From: Mesocentrotus franciscanus
Lineage: Eukaryota > Echinodermata > Echinoidea > Camarodonta > Strongylocentrotidae
Assembly: GCA_037976565.1 (NCBI GenBank)
Contig: CP137679.1
Span: forward strand, 6,865,973 to 6,929,972
DNA length: 64,000 nucleotides
Direction: 5' to 3'
The translations under genes and the position numbers were made by a program. Positions 46,433 to 58,078 of the stretch are shown here, in pieces. Numbering within the stretch: the first letter of the stretch is position 1; the number at the start of each line of letters is the position of its first letter. Below the pieces are notes generated by a model that was not told the origin of the DNA, did not search any database, and saw nothing but the letters and a program-made list of their open reading frames with translations.

Positions 46433-48690
46433 CACATGAAAGTGAGTATGTTGTTCTCATTACCATGACTGAGGATAAGTGGGGTAATTCATCTCATTTG
46501 TTTTATATGAACAGCCCGTTCCCCTGAAGTTTGGATACAGAGAAAAGAGGAGAATTTTGTTTACCATCTGTTCATCCATGGAAAATTGTTTAACACTGAA
46601 GTTGTATGATGGGTAGGCTAATGATATTTTATTTTGCTTGTTTCACATCATGTAGAGCATCATTTCGCTTACGATGTTTCACCAAGGTTAACTCACTTAT
46701 GAATGTTATAGAGTATGAATATTGTACGAGACAGCACAATTTTTTCTCTCCAAATAGTTTCTGTACATGTTTCTGTATAAGATAAATATATATATATTTG
46801 TGGCCCCTCTTGCTATGTGCTTGTAGATTGTGTTATCTTTACACAACATTTAGCGGTATGCAGATTTTTACTTTTGTGTGAAAAGGCTATTTAATAGTCC
46901 GGGAGGTCTTATTTTACCTAATGCTATGTGAGTAAGAACCCCAAAGTCTATTTGAGGTTTACTTTGATAAGAGGGAAACATCGCAATAGCTTAAATGAGC
47001 TTTGTTTCCCTGGGCGGTGTGAACATACCTGACAAGAATTTGATATTTAGATTAATATTCGAGTATGATTAGGGTCAAGCTTCGTCGCGACCTTGAAATC
47101 TCCTTGACAATGAGTGTTATTCATGTTCTTTGGGAAGGCATGTTGTGCTATATGTATGTTACGTGCTTTTCACCAGAGGGGGTTATCAAGTGGAACAGCC
47201 TAATGTTTCGCAGGTTTTTGTCCCCCATGGGGTCTTTTTATATCAAAGAACGTTCTCTTGCGAGGGAGTTGATGCATGCCTCACTGTTATTGGTTTTGTT
47301 GATTTCAATTAAAGTGAAAGTGGGTTTATGATGAGAATTTGATGATGGTTTTTATCTAGACATTTCACTGCTTGATATATGGGTATATATGACAGGTGAT
47401 TGGAGTTATGCTAATGTAATGGTTAAAGGAAATTGGAGTTATGCTAATATAATGGTTAAAGGGATATAACGAGTGGAATGATGAAATCTAATATTCTATG
47501 CAATACTGAGATGTGATTGTGAAAATCCCTGCATGATAGTCTTCCATACTGCAGGTTGTTGCAATTGTTTCTTTCATCTTATGTCCTCGGTTCTGTAGGA
47601 GATTTCTTGGGATATAAAGATTGAATTGCTTATTTAAAATCATTGCCCCACTTTTTTAGTGCTATTTAATCTCTTGTAGGGGGAAATGGAAGGTGTTGAA
47701 TAATGTGCAATGTCATTAATTAAGTTGAAATTAATTTACATTGATAAATGGAAAAAAGTACTTAATCTCGGAATCATACAAGTTAGAATGGAACAAATTT
47801 TTAAACAGATATTGATTATTCATAGATTTTCCTCAAATTCGTTGAAGGGCATTGTCTTCACGCCATTTTCACCTCAATATGGTTATTGGTAACTATATAA
47901 ACATTTCTGTGGCTATTTCATTGTGAAATTCAATCTTTGAATGTCACCCACAATGGGAAGAAAACCTAGTCTAATTATCATAGTTGGCTGCTTTGAGCAT
48001 ATTTACCTATATTCTTGTGTAATCCTAGACACATTTGAGGGTACCCTGAGTCAATAGAAATCAGTCAGCTCATAAAATTTGATCGGCAAGATTGAAGCAT
48101 TTTATGAACAAAAAAGGTCTGGTTGGAAACCACTTCCGTGAGCATCTTTTAAATGTATGGGCATTGCACCTAATGAAGCCAACCTTTATTTGATTTTGAA
48201 TGCAGAATGTTATCATTGTTTGAACTTCAGAAAACTATTCAGTGGTTAGTCTGGTGGTGAAAGAAGGCGTGAGCTACTAGTCTCGACATGTTAGGGTACC
48301 TTTTAACAGTAATGTAATTGATTGGAATGATTGCAAAAACAAACAGTAGAAAGAGAGTGTATGCCCCACATCCAGATATAATTGCATTCTTATTTTACAA
48401 AAATAAAGTACAATCAATAATTTAGATTGAAATTAAGAAAAATTAAGAAAAATTAGCAAATGTAGACCCAACTCTTACTGCCTAAATTGATGATATTAAA
48501 GTGTAGATTCTACTTTTACATACAATGCAGTGACATTTTCCATATGATTTGTAATTATATTGAGGGTTAAAATCTATATTTGAGTATTATGAATAATTTC
48601 TTTTCAAATGTACATTAAATGTACCAGTTGAAATAAATGGAGATTTGAATTGCATATAAGATATTAAACAACTTTTCCTAGTGAGCGAAT
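46433..48690. other. Unassigned AT-rich DNA with one short tandem repeat
   Basis: A 33-bp unit starting ATTGGAGTTATGCTAAT is repeated twice at 47399-47463. The 88-codon frame at 47065-47331 has no splice or family support. Nothing else was recognised. Confidence 0.45.
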
Positions 48691-48699
48691 ACAGTAGGC

Positions 48700-49600
48700 C
48701 TAATGCATAGATCTATATGATATGAACAGGAATTATCTGCCTTTAATCATAATTTCATGCATTGATATATTGACAAATTTACTTGAGTGTGAATGGGAGT
48801 ATGGATAACGCTTGTATGATATAAAGAACCTGTAAATTTTCCTTATGTGGGAATGGGTTCATGGTAGATTTCTATGATATGAACAGGTCTTTTCAGTTCC
48901 TAATCATAATTTAAATGCATTGGTATTCTTACAATTTTCTTTTTGTGTGAATAGGACTGAGAGATAGATTTATGTATGATCAGTCCATATCTGTTCCTAA
49001 GTATTATTTTATGCATGATATATCAGCAATTTACCTTGTGTGTGAATGTGAGACTAATGAATCAGAGTTCTGTCTATTGAGAGCAATGCAGAAGGACATA
49101 TAACTCAGTAGGCCCATTTACACATCCCAAATACCATTTTGAAAAATGATCTATTTTTTTGACTGCCATTTACACTACTGGAAAAACCCATAAGAAACCC
49201 ATCAGTGTTTGCTCATTCCGATTTTTTGGTGAGTAGTGTGCTTGCGCGACTTGTCGCTGCTCAGCATTTGATTGCACGGAAGCAAGGAGAGTCACGTGAC
49301 CAAAACCGGAATTTAATGTTTCGAGAGCAGGCATTTACTCTGCAAAAATCTGTGAAATTCCTGCCGGCGTTTAAAAAAAAACACAATCCAGAGGTGGATT
49401 TTACAACGACACAAATTTTTATCGTGTTTGCCGGTAGTTCCTTAGCAACTTAGCAGCTACTGCCGAAACACGGGAGTGTGAGAAAAATGAATGTTTTTTG
49501 CTTGCAGCGTAAATGCAGCTAATATAAACAGGTCTTATCTGCTCCGAAGCAAGAGTTTTGTCTATTGCTAGCCATGCAGAAGGATGTATTAACTCGCTGT
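48700..49600. repeat. Decayed ~110-160-bp tandem array, split by a transposon
   Basis: Units with ATATGAACAGG-TTATCTG, CCTAATCATAATTT-ATGCAT and TGTGTGAATGGG recur at about 48718, 48877 and 48985. The next unit-like piece (ATATAAACAGGTCTTATCTG) resumes only at 49522, just after the family D element at 49109-49521, so that element was inserted into the array. Confidence 0.65.
49109..49521 (+). mobile_element. CATTTACAC element (family D), copy 3
   Basis: Starts TAGGCCCATTTACACATCCC and ends TTGCAGCGTAAATGCAGCTA, so both ends carry TTTACAC/GTAAATG in inverted sense. Internal blocks are CCATTTACACTACTGGAAAA, TTGCGCGACTTGTCGCTGCT, AGTCACGTGACC, CCTGCCGGCGTTTAAAA, CCAGAGGTGGATTTT and GTTTGCCGGTAGTT. 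The 82-codon frame inside is not conserved between copies and is not a gene. Confidence 0.85.
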
Positions 49601-49646
49601 AAAAGTATATGAGTAAACGTCCTTCTGGCTCTCGATCAACAGACAC
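49558..49646. mobile_element. Small hairpin element (family E)
   Basis: TTGTCTATTGCTAGCCATGC and AGAAGGATG pair with CGTCCTTCTGGCTCTCGATC and AACAGACA. A half copy lies just left of the family D element (49072-49106). Confidence 0.65.
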
Positions 49647-50353
49647 TTTCATACATCAATATAAGAACACCAATCAGATGGTGAAGAGTTGATTCATGAA
49701 AGCAGGACAGTTTATTCATTTCATTATCATAAAAGACAAAAAACACACTCATATCCTGTTATAAACAAATGGCAACCATATTATAGCAATCAAATTCCAA
49801 ATTGAATTCATTGCAGTATTTCGACAGGTAAGATCAAAGCTATTGTTATTCCATTTCAATGCTTATTTCTTCGTTCTTTACAGCATTTTAAGTGTTTTGT
49901 TGTTGCGCATTTTGAGCAAACTATACCAGCAAAAGTCACTTGAAATTACTATTCATATATAGATGTAGATCTCCTATCGCAAAAGTCATTGTATTAGTGT
50001 ATACCTAACGTTAGATGCACCCATGATGGAGTGATATACAATATTAAAAATTCATGCAAAATAGGGCAACTTTACTGCGAAAAGCATAGTGTGTGTGTGA
50101 GGTGGGGGGTATTTGTGTAATAGTTGCTCTTGGGTTGTAAATCTCTAATAGATATAAATCACAAATTTTCAGTAGACCTTTGCCTTTTCATTTCCCTTTT
50201 CTTATATATGCATTTATTTTTGCTGTGATTTTCCTTTTCACAACTGTTTTGTTAAACATAATGTATGCAACTTTGAGCCTTGAGAAAAGCTGCCATCCAA
50301 ATGCTACAGATCAATGCAATATTTAGAAGTGAGAATGTCTCTCTTGGAGCACT

Positions 50354-51010
50354 GGTTGAGTTTTGAACCTCTAACCTTCCAAAACAGACACATGCCACTC
50401 TATCTTAATAGGCCCATTATGTTGTCAAGCATACATCTCTAGCATGGAAGTGGAGTATGCATGTATGAGTGAGTGCCTGCTCAGACTCACTGAAAAGGAT
50501 TTGAACCTAAAACTTGAATTGTTTCGCATGTCAGCAAAGTGCCAGCACATAGAGTGGTATTCATTTTATTGGATTTCTCTTTACATCTCATTAACAGTAG
50601 GTATGTCATCTTTGTAGTTATACAAAGTTTTGAACCTCTAACCTTCTAAAGCCAGGCACACATACGGCTATGCCAGAACGGTCTTGTCAAGTTGTCAAGC
50701 ATAAAGCGTGTATTAAAAGCACCAGCTCATACACTGTGACTCGTGTTGGCATTGGTTGATTTAAGTTCTCTCTCTTTACCTCATAAACATGATGTTACAT
50801 TTGTGGGTTTACAAAGGATTTGAACCTCTAACCTTTTGAATCAGGTACATACATACCACTGTGCCATAATAGGCTTATCAAGTTGTCAAGTGCATAGCAC
50901 ATACATGTAAGTACCAGCCCATTATTGTGACTCATACTGGCATTGATTTATTAAATTTCTCTCGCTGCGCCTCATTAACATTATGTCACCTTTATGGGTT
51001 TACAAAGCAC
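50354..51010 (-). repeat. Tandem array of tRNA-like units
   Basis: Units start near 50354, 50494, 50623 and 50811 with TTTTGAACCTCTAACCTT or GGATTTGAACCTCTAACC. On the minus strand the clearest unit (50811) gives A-box-like TGGCACAGTGG and B-box-like GGTTCAAATCC with normal spacing, and the 50623 unit is a more decayed version. Complete units repeat about every 188-190 bp, and each includes CTCATTAACAT and TTGTCAAG-CATA segments. They look like a locally amplified tRNA pseudogene or SINE head. No unit folds convincingly as a functional tRNA. Confidence 0.6.
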
Positions 51011-51476
51011 TTAGTAACAATTTGATGTAATTGACTGTGCATTAGCTGAGTGTTGTAACAGTGAGCCAATCAATGCATTCACTGTAGGCTGTAACATGTA
51101 CTCTTAAAGCACATTAAATAGAGAATGTTCATTGAATAATAAGCATGAAGTGTTTATTCTCAGCTATACACAGAATCTTGCATTCCCTTTTTGTAGCTGA
51201 TTTTAGGATTTGATTTTACTAATCAGCATATTCATCAGCAGCAACAACAAATCATTTTAGTACTATATTTCTTCAGAAACTGTTCATTTTCTGAAGTGCT
51301 TCTTGTCACCATTAGTTTGGGTGTAAAAATATTTATTTCACAAAGGTATTCAATTACCCTCTAGGAAGATGTGCTAATGCTACCCTTTCTTACTACTTTT
51401 ATGTTCATATTGCACTGCATTAATTTCAATGCCTGAGTCAATATAATCTATTCACCTTTTGGAACTACTGGAGTGC
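51011..51476. other. Unassigned AT-rich DNA
   Basis: A TAA at 51444 closes the frame upstream of the 51477 reading frame. No promoter or splice acceptor was recognised. Confidence 0.4.
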
Positions 51477-51875
51477 ATGGGTATGTGTCCAAATATCTTA
51501 CAAGAAAAAGAAATCATAAAAGGGAGAGTGGTCCTTAAATGTCTTCAAATATACCAGGGCATGGTTTCCCTCAGCCCCGATGGATATCCACTGAACCTGT
51601 CTAGAAGATCTGTTTTGAAAATAGAAAAACAAATCTCTTTAATAAACAATTATAAGGAATTTTTGAGGGAGGCTGATCTTGTGAATATTTGCTCATTTGC
51701 GATTAGGCAATTTAATGACAGAATCAGGTTAGCTAGAAATCCAAACACCCTTACCAACTTCCTTTTAACAGCCCAACCCCTTAGACCACAATACTTCTAT
51801 TTGTTTCCTTTAAAGACTCTATTTCCTGAAAATTCATTTGGCATCAATCAAGGTTTAGATTCTATAGATGGTTAA
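51477..51875 (+). CDS. Unrecognised 132-codon open reading frame
   Basis: ATG at 51477 opens 132 codons to a TAA at 51873. Composition is not low-complexity. The middle contains KIEKQISLINNYKEFLREAD and IRQFNDRIRLARNPNTLTN, with balanced charged and hydrophobic residues. An AATAAA lies about 15 bp past the stop (51890-51895). No family, signal peptide or membrane segment is recognised. By rough reckoning an open stretch of this length is expected about once by chance in 64 kb of this composition, so it may be fortuitous. Alternatives are a processed pseudogene, a terminal exon or an old element fragment. No upstream promoter, acceptor or relative elsewhere in the window was seen. Confidence 0.25.
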   Translation: MGMCPNILQEKEIIKGRVVLKCLQIYQGMVSLSPDGYPLNLSRRSVLKIEKQISLINNYKEFLREADLVNICSFAIRQFNDRIRLARNPNTLTNFLLTAQPLRPQYFYLFPLKTLFPENSFGINQGLDSIDG

Positions 51876-51989
51876 GACTTCCATGGGAAAATAAAGCTGA
51901 TTTGGTGATAATGAAGCCTGCCCTACTAATCATTGAAGATATGAAGTAGGGACCATAGAAGAGTGTGATTTAGCTTTGGATTTATTCTA

Positions 51990-52160
51990 CATTGTAAACA
52001 ATGATGACATTGATGATGCCAATGATGGTGATGGTGACGGTGATGGTGATGGTGATGATGCCAATGATGGTGATGGTGACGGTGATGGTGATAGTGATAG
52101 TGATGATGATGATGATAGTAATCATAAGGATGATGATGATGGTGATGAGTATTTTTTTTG
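51990..52160. repeat. (GGTGAT)n/(GAT)n microsatellite
   Basis: Two blocks of GATGGTGATGGTGACGGTGA sequence, duplicated with ATGATGCCAAT spacers. It gives Asp-rich, Met/Val-rich or His-rich frames depending on strand and frame, none genic. Confidence 0.95.
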
Positions 52161-52313
52161 CTGTTGACGATAATGGTGTCGATGTAGATTAGATACATGT
52201 ATTCATTGTGAATGCATAAAATCCATCCATTTAGAATCTTGAGGTTTATGTACAATTATGACGCAACTAAGTCTAGATATTGATAGAAATTTTAATAAGA
52301 TACGACATGAGCC

Positions 52314-52404
52314 CTCAACCTGTCGACTACTGTCTGTCATTGTTGTCTGATTCCCATAGGCTTAATACAGGGACCATCTGGCTCCATTAGGCAATGGGTT
52401 TTAA
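52314..52404. mobile_element. Decayed TTAA/CCC-type MITE
   Basis: CAACCTGTCGACTACTGTCTG, TCCCATAGGCTTAATACAGG and GGCAATGGGTTTTAA match the 80-bp copy at 12803-12882. The left TTAA is lost, and a short insertion lies in the left half. Confidence 0.6.
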
Positions 52405-52470
52405 AGATGTACATGCAGATTCTTTGAGATCTCTTTAAATTTCTATGAAAGTCTAGACGTATTTATGAAG

Positions 52471-52764
52471 GTGCAACAGCCTCTAGGAACTATAGAATCA
52501 TTCAAAAATGCCCTCTCCTGGATTAAACCTTGGATGAGTCATGTATTGATTGGATATAACCTTAGGAAGCAACGATCAATAGCTCCCTCTTCCTCTGAAA
52601 CTTTTCTTTGAAAGCCAAAAGGTATTTATGTAACAAGGTGTGCAACGGCTCTAGGAAGTATAAAATCATGGAGAAATGCCCTCTCCTGGAATAGACCTTG
52701 GATGAGTCATGTATTGATTGGATATAACCTTAGGAAGCAAGGATCAATAGCTCCCTCTTCCTCT
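52471..52764. repeat. Tandem duplication, ~169-bp period
   Basis: GTGCAACAGCCTCTAGGAAC at 52471 and GTGCAACGGCTCTAGGAAG at 52640 start two copies. They share ATGCCCTCTCCTGGA, ACCTTGGATGAGTCATGTAT and TTAGGAAGCAA-GATCAATAG to the same TCCCTCTTCCTCT end. The first copy has about 40 extra bases of unrelated spacer. High identity suggests a fairly recent event. Confidence 0.85.
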
Positions 52765-53421
52765 AATACTAAAATTAGCCTTTAACTGCCAATCCCAACT
52801 TCTGAATGATGCAACAGGATGTCATGAATATTCATCGCACAATTCAGGTTACCGGTATTTCAATTTCTGAAGGAATTCTTGTTCATGAAATCATCTTTTC
52901 AATTTTGAAATTTCAAAATTCATAAGGATAATTGCATTATCAAAAATCAAGGTAAAACACTAGCAAAGTTGTAAGCCCTTCACTCTGAATTGAGGATGAA
53001 TTAGAAAAAACTTTGAAGTATTCTGTGGTATATTGACATTTCAAGATAAAATGAGGCATATATATGTAAGAAAAGGAGAAGCAGAAGTAACTACAATGTA
53101 GGAAGTGTTTTTTCTATATGGACAGTTTGATGATCTTGGCAATGTGTACGAAAATACAATGCTGGTTAAGAGAAAACAATATGTGGGATTTCAGCTATCG
53201 CTCTGCTGCCATCTAGTGACAAAACAGTATAGTTGTAATTGTCCCTTCTTGGATTCCCCTTTAGATTCTATTATAGATATTCATTTAGCCTACCGGTATT
53301 CCCATTTCATGCTGAAGTGGATATGTTTTCTTCAAGATTATGAGCAAAATATTAATCATTGTATTTCATTCTTGTTATAGGATTCTGTCCTCAATAAGGG
53401 GAAATAATTGATAGACATATT

Positions 53422-53424
<3 letters not shown>

Positions 53425-53484
<60 letters not shown>

Positions 53485-53602
53485 CCATCTCTGTCTCTCT
53501 TGTCCTCACTCCCTATCTGTCTTTCCTCTTCTATTTTTTATTTCCCCCTTATATTTCTCCTCCACTCTTTCTCTTTCATTTTCTTCCTCGTATTTTATTT
53601 AT

Positions 53603-53643
<41 letters not shown>

Positions 53644-53680
53644 TTCTCTATTTCTCTCTCTCCTCTCTCTCTCTGATCTC
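53425..53680. repeat. (CT)n microsatellites and pyrimidine tract
   Basis: A (CT)n run of nearly 60 bp at 53425-53482, then a pyrimidine-rich stretch and a second (CT)n block at 53608-53680. The 140-codon frame across it is a Ser/Leu repeat artefact. Confidence 0.95.
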
Positions 53681-54079
53681 ATGTACCACTCATCCACACA
53701 TCACACACATATACCTAGCAAGTTGATGAAGATTGATTGTGGAATAAAAATAATTAGATTGGTCAGCAGAGAGGAGATACACCGCCTCCTTTCGATTGCA
53801 CTTGACCTTTTACCAGAACCACATTGCTAGAGGATAGGTCAGTGTTCTATCCAAGAACCTGTGAAAACATGCCCCAAGGCAGGCCATGCTCACACAATCC
53901 ATACAAAATGTAACTAGTGTTTCTGTTTGTTTACATCTCGGCAGGTTACAGAATTTTCAGGAGTGCAGCACAATTTTGTGCATTTTTCAGTTTTTACATA
54001 TTCTTATAGAGTTTATGGCACTAAATGATATTATAACATATGTATGTATTATTTGTTAACTTATTCATTTGATTTTTTA

Positions 54080-54084
54080 ATTTT

Positions 54085-54124
<40 letters not shown>

Positions 54125-54215
54125 TTTATATATATTTAGTTAGTTATTCATTTAATTATTCATTTAATTATTCATTTATTTATTTATCTGTTCATTTATC
54201 TATCTTTCTATCTAT
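54080..54215. repeat. (TTTC)n followed by (ATTT/ATTC)n
   Basis: About eleven TTTC units (54082-54126), TATATATA, then repeated ATTCATTTA and TATTTATT units. Pure simple sequence. Confidence 0.95.
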
Positions 54216-54360
54216 TTCCTTCAATCACTTGTTAATTCGCAATATGATAGCTCAGTTTTCTAGCCGAGAAGCTGTGAAGCCTTATTTCCATGATTTGTAG
54301 ACCAGAATAAATTATCATTTATCACTATTAGCAGGGATCAAAACTAGCAAAATATAAGTC

Positions 54361-54657
54361 CAGGGGGGTGTTTCACAAAGATCCTAAGTCGAACTTAACT
54401 CTAAGTTGGACTTAAACATTATGGAGAGCCTTTGTAGCCTTAAAATATGATATATTTAAAAGCAAAAATTCAAGTATTTTAGACGTTTCATAAATTCCAT
54501 ATCAAGAACATGAAATCTCCTTGATAATAGAAAATATGAATGATTTGAATCAACATTTTATGCCTTTAAAATAACTTTTACAAACTATTTTCAAAGATGC
54601 TAATGGCTTTCCATAATTGTTAAGTCCAACTTAGAATCTTTGTGAAACACCCCCCTA
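54361..54657. mobile_element. MITE with GGGGGGTGTTTCACAAAGAT ends
   Basis: The left end GGGGGGTGTTTCACAAAGAT, CTAAGT and the right end CTTAGAATCTTTGTGAAACA plus CCCCCC form inverted repeats of about 45 bp (including AACTTA/TAAGTTGGACTTAA-type parts). The interior is AT-rich and non-coding. Total is about 297 bp. GTGTTTCA-CAAAG ends are common in MITEs of marine invertebrates (from memory). Confidence 0.85.
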
Positions 54658-54659
54658 AT

Positions 54660-55775
54660 CTCCTAAAATTTGACATTTTTACATAGGGCTCATGTATATG
54701 GGTGTAAAAAGTTCAGTCCCGACCCCATTCCAAAAGTTAGTGTGTGGAACCCTGCTATTAATTATTATTACAAACTAATTCAACAAATTTTTGTTAATTT
54801 AGGGTATATTAACAATCATTCTCAGTATGTCGCAACGATACAGTATTGGAAACCAGACAGCTGTAATAGTTTATTAAAATAAATGGGCACATCTCTGATA
54901 AGCAGAGAACTATATGTTTATTGTTTAATTGATTAGATATAGATTAGTGTCTGTACTAATTAACTCTGCTAATTAGGTATGCGAGGTTCTAATACATTAA
55001 AGAGAATTGTAGGTGAGCTTTCTGAGCAATATATGATGTAACTCTATAGAGAAATATATAGACCTTATCCATAGATCTTTCATAAAAAGTTCATAAAAAA
55101 TTCATAAAAGGGAAATTATTTTAAAATGATTTTATTAATTGTGATCCCCATCATCCCCATACTTTTGGTAAATCAGAGCCGTGGAATTCCACATTGTAGA
55201 TTTGTAACTGTCAGATTACAAAATGAGAGTCCCTATTTGTGTTGTAGCAACTCCCATTTGTTTGTAAAGCTGTAGGATAACACATAGTCAACTGAACATT
55301 TACCGTCCGTCCGTCCGTCCGGGTCTGTGCATGATAATAGCATCACTTCATCTTCATCACTCAAGCATTCTGCAAGCTCCAAGCAACAAGACCTGTGAAG
55401 TAAGGTCAGTTTGTACTCACGGAAATGCATACCACCAGTACAATATACCCTTGTTAGAAATTTGCAGTTTCTAACCTGACCAGTTTTGCCAAATGTAATG
55501 TTATTCAAAGTAATAAACCATTAGAGTCCATTTTATTTTGTTAGTTGTTGATTAGCTTTAGCATGGCGAAAAATAAGGTCTGTTCTTGAGACTAGCATCA
55601 CTTCATCCCAATCTTTCAGCATTCTTTGAGCTCCTAGTAACATGAGATGTGGGAAGATAATGTTCTTCTCCATCATTAAGACCATCCTTGGTCTCTATTA
55701 TCAGTTGTCACTCTGCAGGGAATTAGTGAATCGTTCCAAAGTCTGGATTTTGAGACTATACAATTATGTTAATTG
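54660..55775. other. Unassigned DNA with a (CCGT)n microsatellite
   Basis: CCGTCCGTCCGTCCG at 55303-55321. Short unsupported frames on both strands. No gene seen. Confidence 0.45.
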
Positions 55776-55779
55776 TTGG

Positions 55780-56300
55780 GAGCAGAGAATCACATCTCTC
55801 ATTCCTATGTAAGCACATGCATTTTCTCATGGCAACAGGAAGGATAATGATGATGACAGTGATGATGATGGTGATGGTGATGGTGATGGTGATAATGATG
55901 GTGATGATGATAATGATGGATGTATGAGGTAAACTATTTCATCAGATACTCATCTTCATCTATGTCAAAATCATCATTTCAGGTCTGAAATATCAGACTA
56001 AATATCTATCAATACCAGTAGAATCACACCTTATTGAGTGTAACCACACCCATTTACCATGGCAACAAGAGGGATTATATGGTGATGCTTGCATGAGACA
56101 AAAGGTTTCAATAGATGCTTGTCCTGGAATATATTTCATAATGGTAAGTCTGAATTCTCAGACTGAAGCATTATTGATACCACCAGAAACTCATCTCTCA
56201 TTTGATAGAACCACACCCCTTCATCATGACAACTAGAGAGACGAGGATGGTGATGATGATGCATGTGTGAGACAAAGGGTTCAACAGATGCCCTCATTTA
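55780..56300. repeat. Decayed ~200-bp tandem array with embedded GAT repeats
   Basis: Units contain ACCACACCC-ATTTACCATGG, GGCAACAAGAGGGAT, TGGTGATG, CATGAGACAAAAGGTTTCAA and AGACTGAAGCATTATTGATA (around 55800, 56040, 56215). The first unit has a GAT/GGTGAT expansion at 55845-55918. Confidence 0.6.
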
Positions 56301-56886
56301 AAGACACCCTTTTTATGAATGAGAAATCTGGGGCATGGAGTCTGTTATCCAAGACAAGCCTGTTACCAATAAGGCTTTGCTCTTGTGCATCCATCCCGCA
56401 TCCATTGGGCATCCTCCCTAGCAACATGATCCTCCCGAGGATGATGCATCATCGAGATGCTCTCTTGCATCGGTTGCCCTCTTTAGCATCTCTCATTGAT
56501 GATTCAGTCTTTGCCTGGCTCGGAGCATCTCACGTTCTAGAGGATATTACACTGTCGAATGATCACAGGATTTCTGTCTTTGGTTTCTCTCTTTGACTCA
56601 ATTGGATTTTTCTAATGCATCATAGTTTTGAAGCTTCTCAGAGGTCTGTATTTTGTGTCCATGGATTTCATTGTTGTAGACTGTAGCTTTGTCTGTGTAT
56701 TGAAAGCAATTCTCTCCTTCTGTTCTTTCTCTTAGTTATGAATCATTAGCTGTTTTGGGTTTTATAGGGGCCTTTGCCAGATGTATATATATGTATGATA
56801 TTTAGATGTTGTCTCATACATGTTGTTAGTAATTTAGATACATTACATCATTTAACATACTGGTTTGTATAGGTTCACTTAGTCCC
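56301..56886. other. Unique, GC-richer stretch without a supported gene
   Basis: Follows the tandem array. An open frame of about 110 codons (56267-56596) crosses from the array into this stretch. It has no ATG-initiated start at its beginning and no splice signals, so it was not called. Possible regulatory DNA. Confidence 0.3.
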
Positions 56887-57280
56887 TTAAAGATAAAGAC
56901 CAGTTCTGGTCATGCGATTGCATTGTGAAAGAAACGTTGTGGAATCGATCAGAAAAGGTTGATCATTTAGCATATAAGTATTGGTGTGTACTGCAAGGTT
57001 CTGGAATCATCAAAATGATAAGAAATTTGGCCCAGTGTTGGTAAAGTTACAAGCACTGTACACAGAAAGATGTATATGGGACTACGCGACCACGTGCGCG
57101 ATATCTATTTGGTCCCAATAGATATAATAATTTACCAAATATATCAATTAGTAGGCGGTTTCCTGGCAAAATTTGTATCATCACGTATTAGTCAAAACAT
57201 ATTCTTTCACATGATTGTTAATGAGTGCTTCCATTTCATTTTTTAGAGAGGGCATTTCCAAAACTGGTCTTTACCTTTAA
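56887..57280 (+). mobile_element. TTAA-flanked MITE (family F), complete
   Basis: 394 bp between TTAA at 56887 and TTAA at 57277. The ends are TTAAAGATAAAGACCAGTT and AACTGGTCTTTACCTTTAA. The body matches 20213-20618 in the opposite orientation and 3570-3790 in the same one. It includes CCAATAGATATAATAATTT and CGTGCGCGATATC. Non-autonomous. Confidence 0.9.
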
Positions 57281-58078
57281 CATTTGATGTATGTACTCTG
57301 GGCACTCATCTTTTTTGATTTTCTCATCATTACTATTGTTTATAATTTTGTTTAATTTTATTCCTTATAGTTTCATACAAGGTTATAGGTGTCATAATAG
57401 TACCTGCATAATGCCATCAATTAGACCAGTCCCAAATATCAGGTTGCAATTTTCATGAGACTGACAGCTCAGTATGAGAGAGAATGGATGTGAAACCAGT
57501 CTGTTACATGAGAGCACTGTCTTGAGAAGTGGCAGTTTCAGTTTTGCACATAGTAACTATTTATCATATGCTGACATACATAATATGAATTGCAAGTTTT
57601 TAATCATTGATCATTATAAAACATTTCTTCAAACCTGTATTGCTAATATCACTGTACATAAAAGATCATAAGTTATCGTACTGTGAATTGTGCAAGGTAC
57701 TGTGAATTTTGCAACACTGTCAGATACCAAGTGTAATAATTGTGTAATAATTCTTCTCTTTTGTTGAATTTTTGGTTAACTACTTCTTTGAAACATGCAT
57801 ACGTAATGAAGGTGGCAATCACGGATTTGAACAAATAGCCATGGAAGCAAATGCCTCGATATCATGTGAAAAATGGCAGATAGCAAACTTCTAAGGTGGA
57901 TGGCAAAGTTATTTTAAGAATGTCCATCAATCAGTTTTATGACAGATCATATTACTAAAAACTGGGATTTAAAATGTTTATTGTCAATAAATATCCAGAG
58001 AAATGTCAAATTACCCTGCACATGTTCTGTGTATGTGTCAAGCCTGGATATACTGCTTCTCCCCTCCAATAACGATTT
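57281..58078. other. Unassigned AT-rich DNA
   Basis: Only short unsupported frames. No splice-bounded exon or transposon end was recognised. Confidence 0.45.

Noticed and set aside
55303..55321. CRISPR-like regular repeats
   Set aside because: This (CCGT)n run and the other arrays lack unique spacers between conserved repeats. They are eukaryotic microsatellites or minisatellites.
56267..56596. 109-codon frame in a GC-richer stretch
   Set aside because: It opens without an ATG inside a decayed tandem array, has no acceptor or donor and no recognisable motif.
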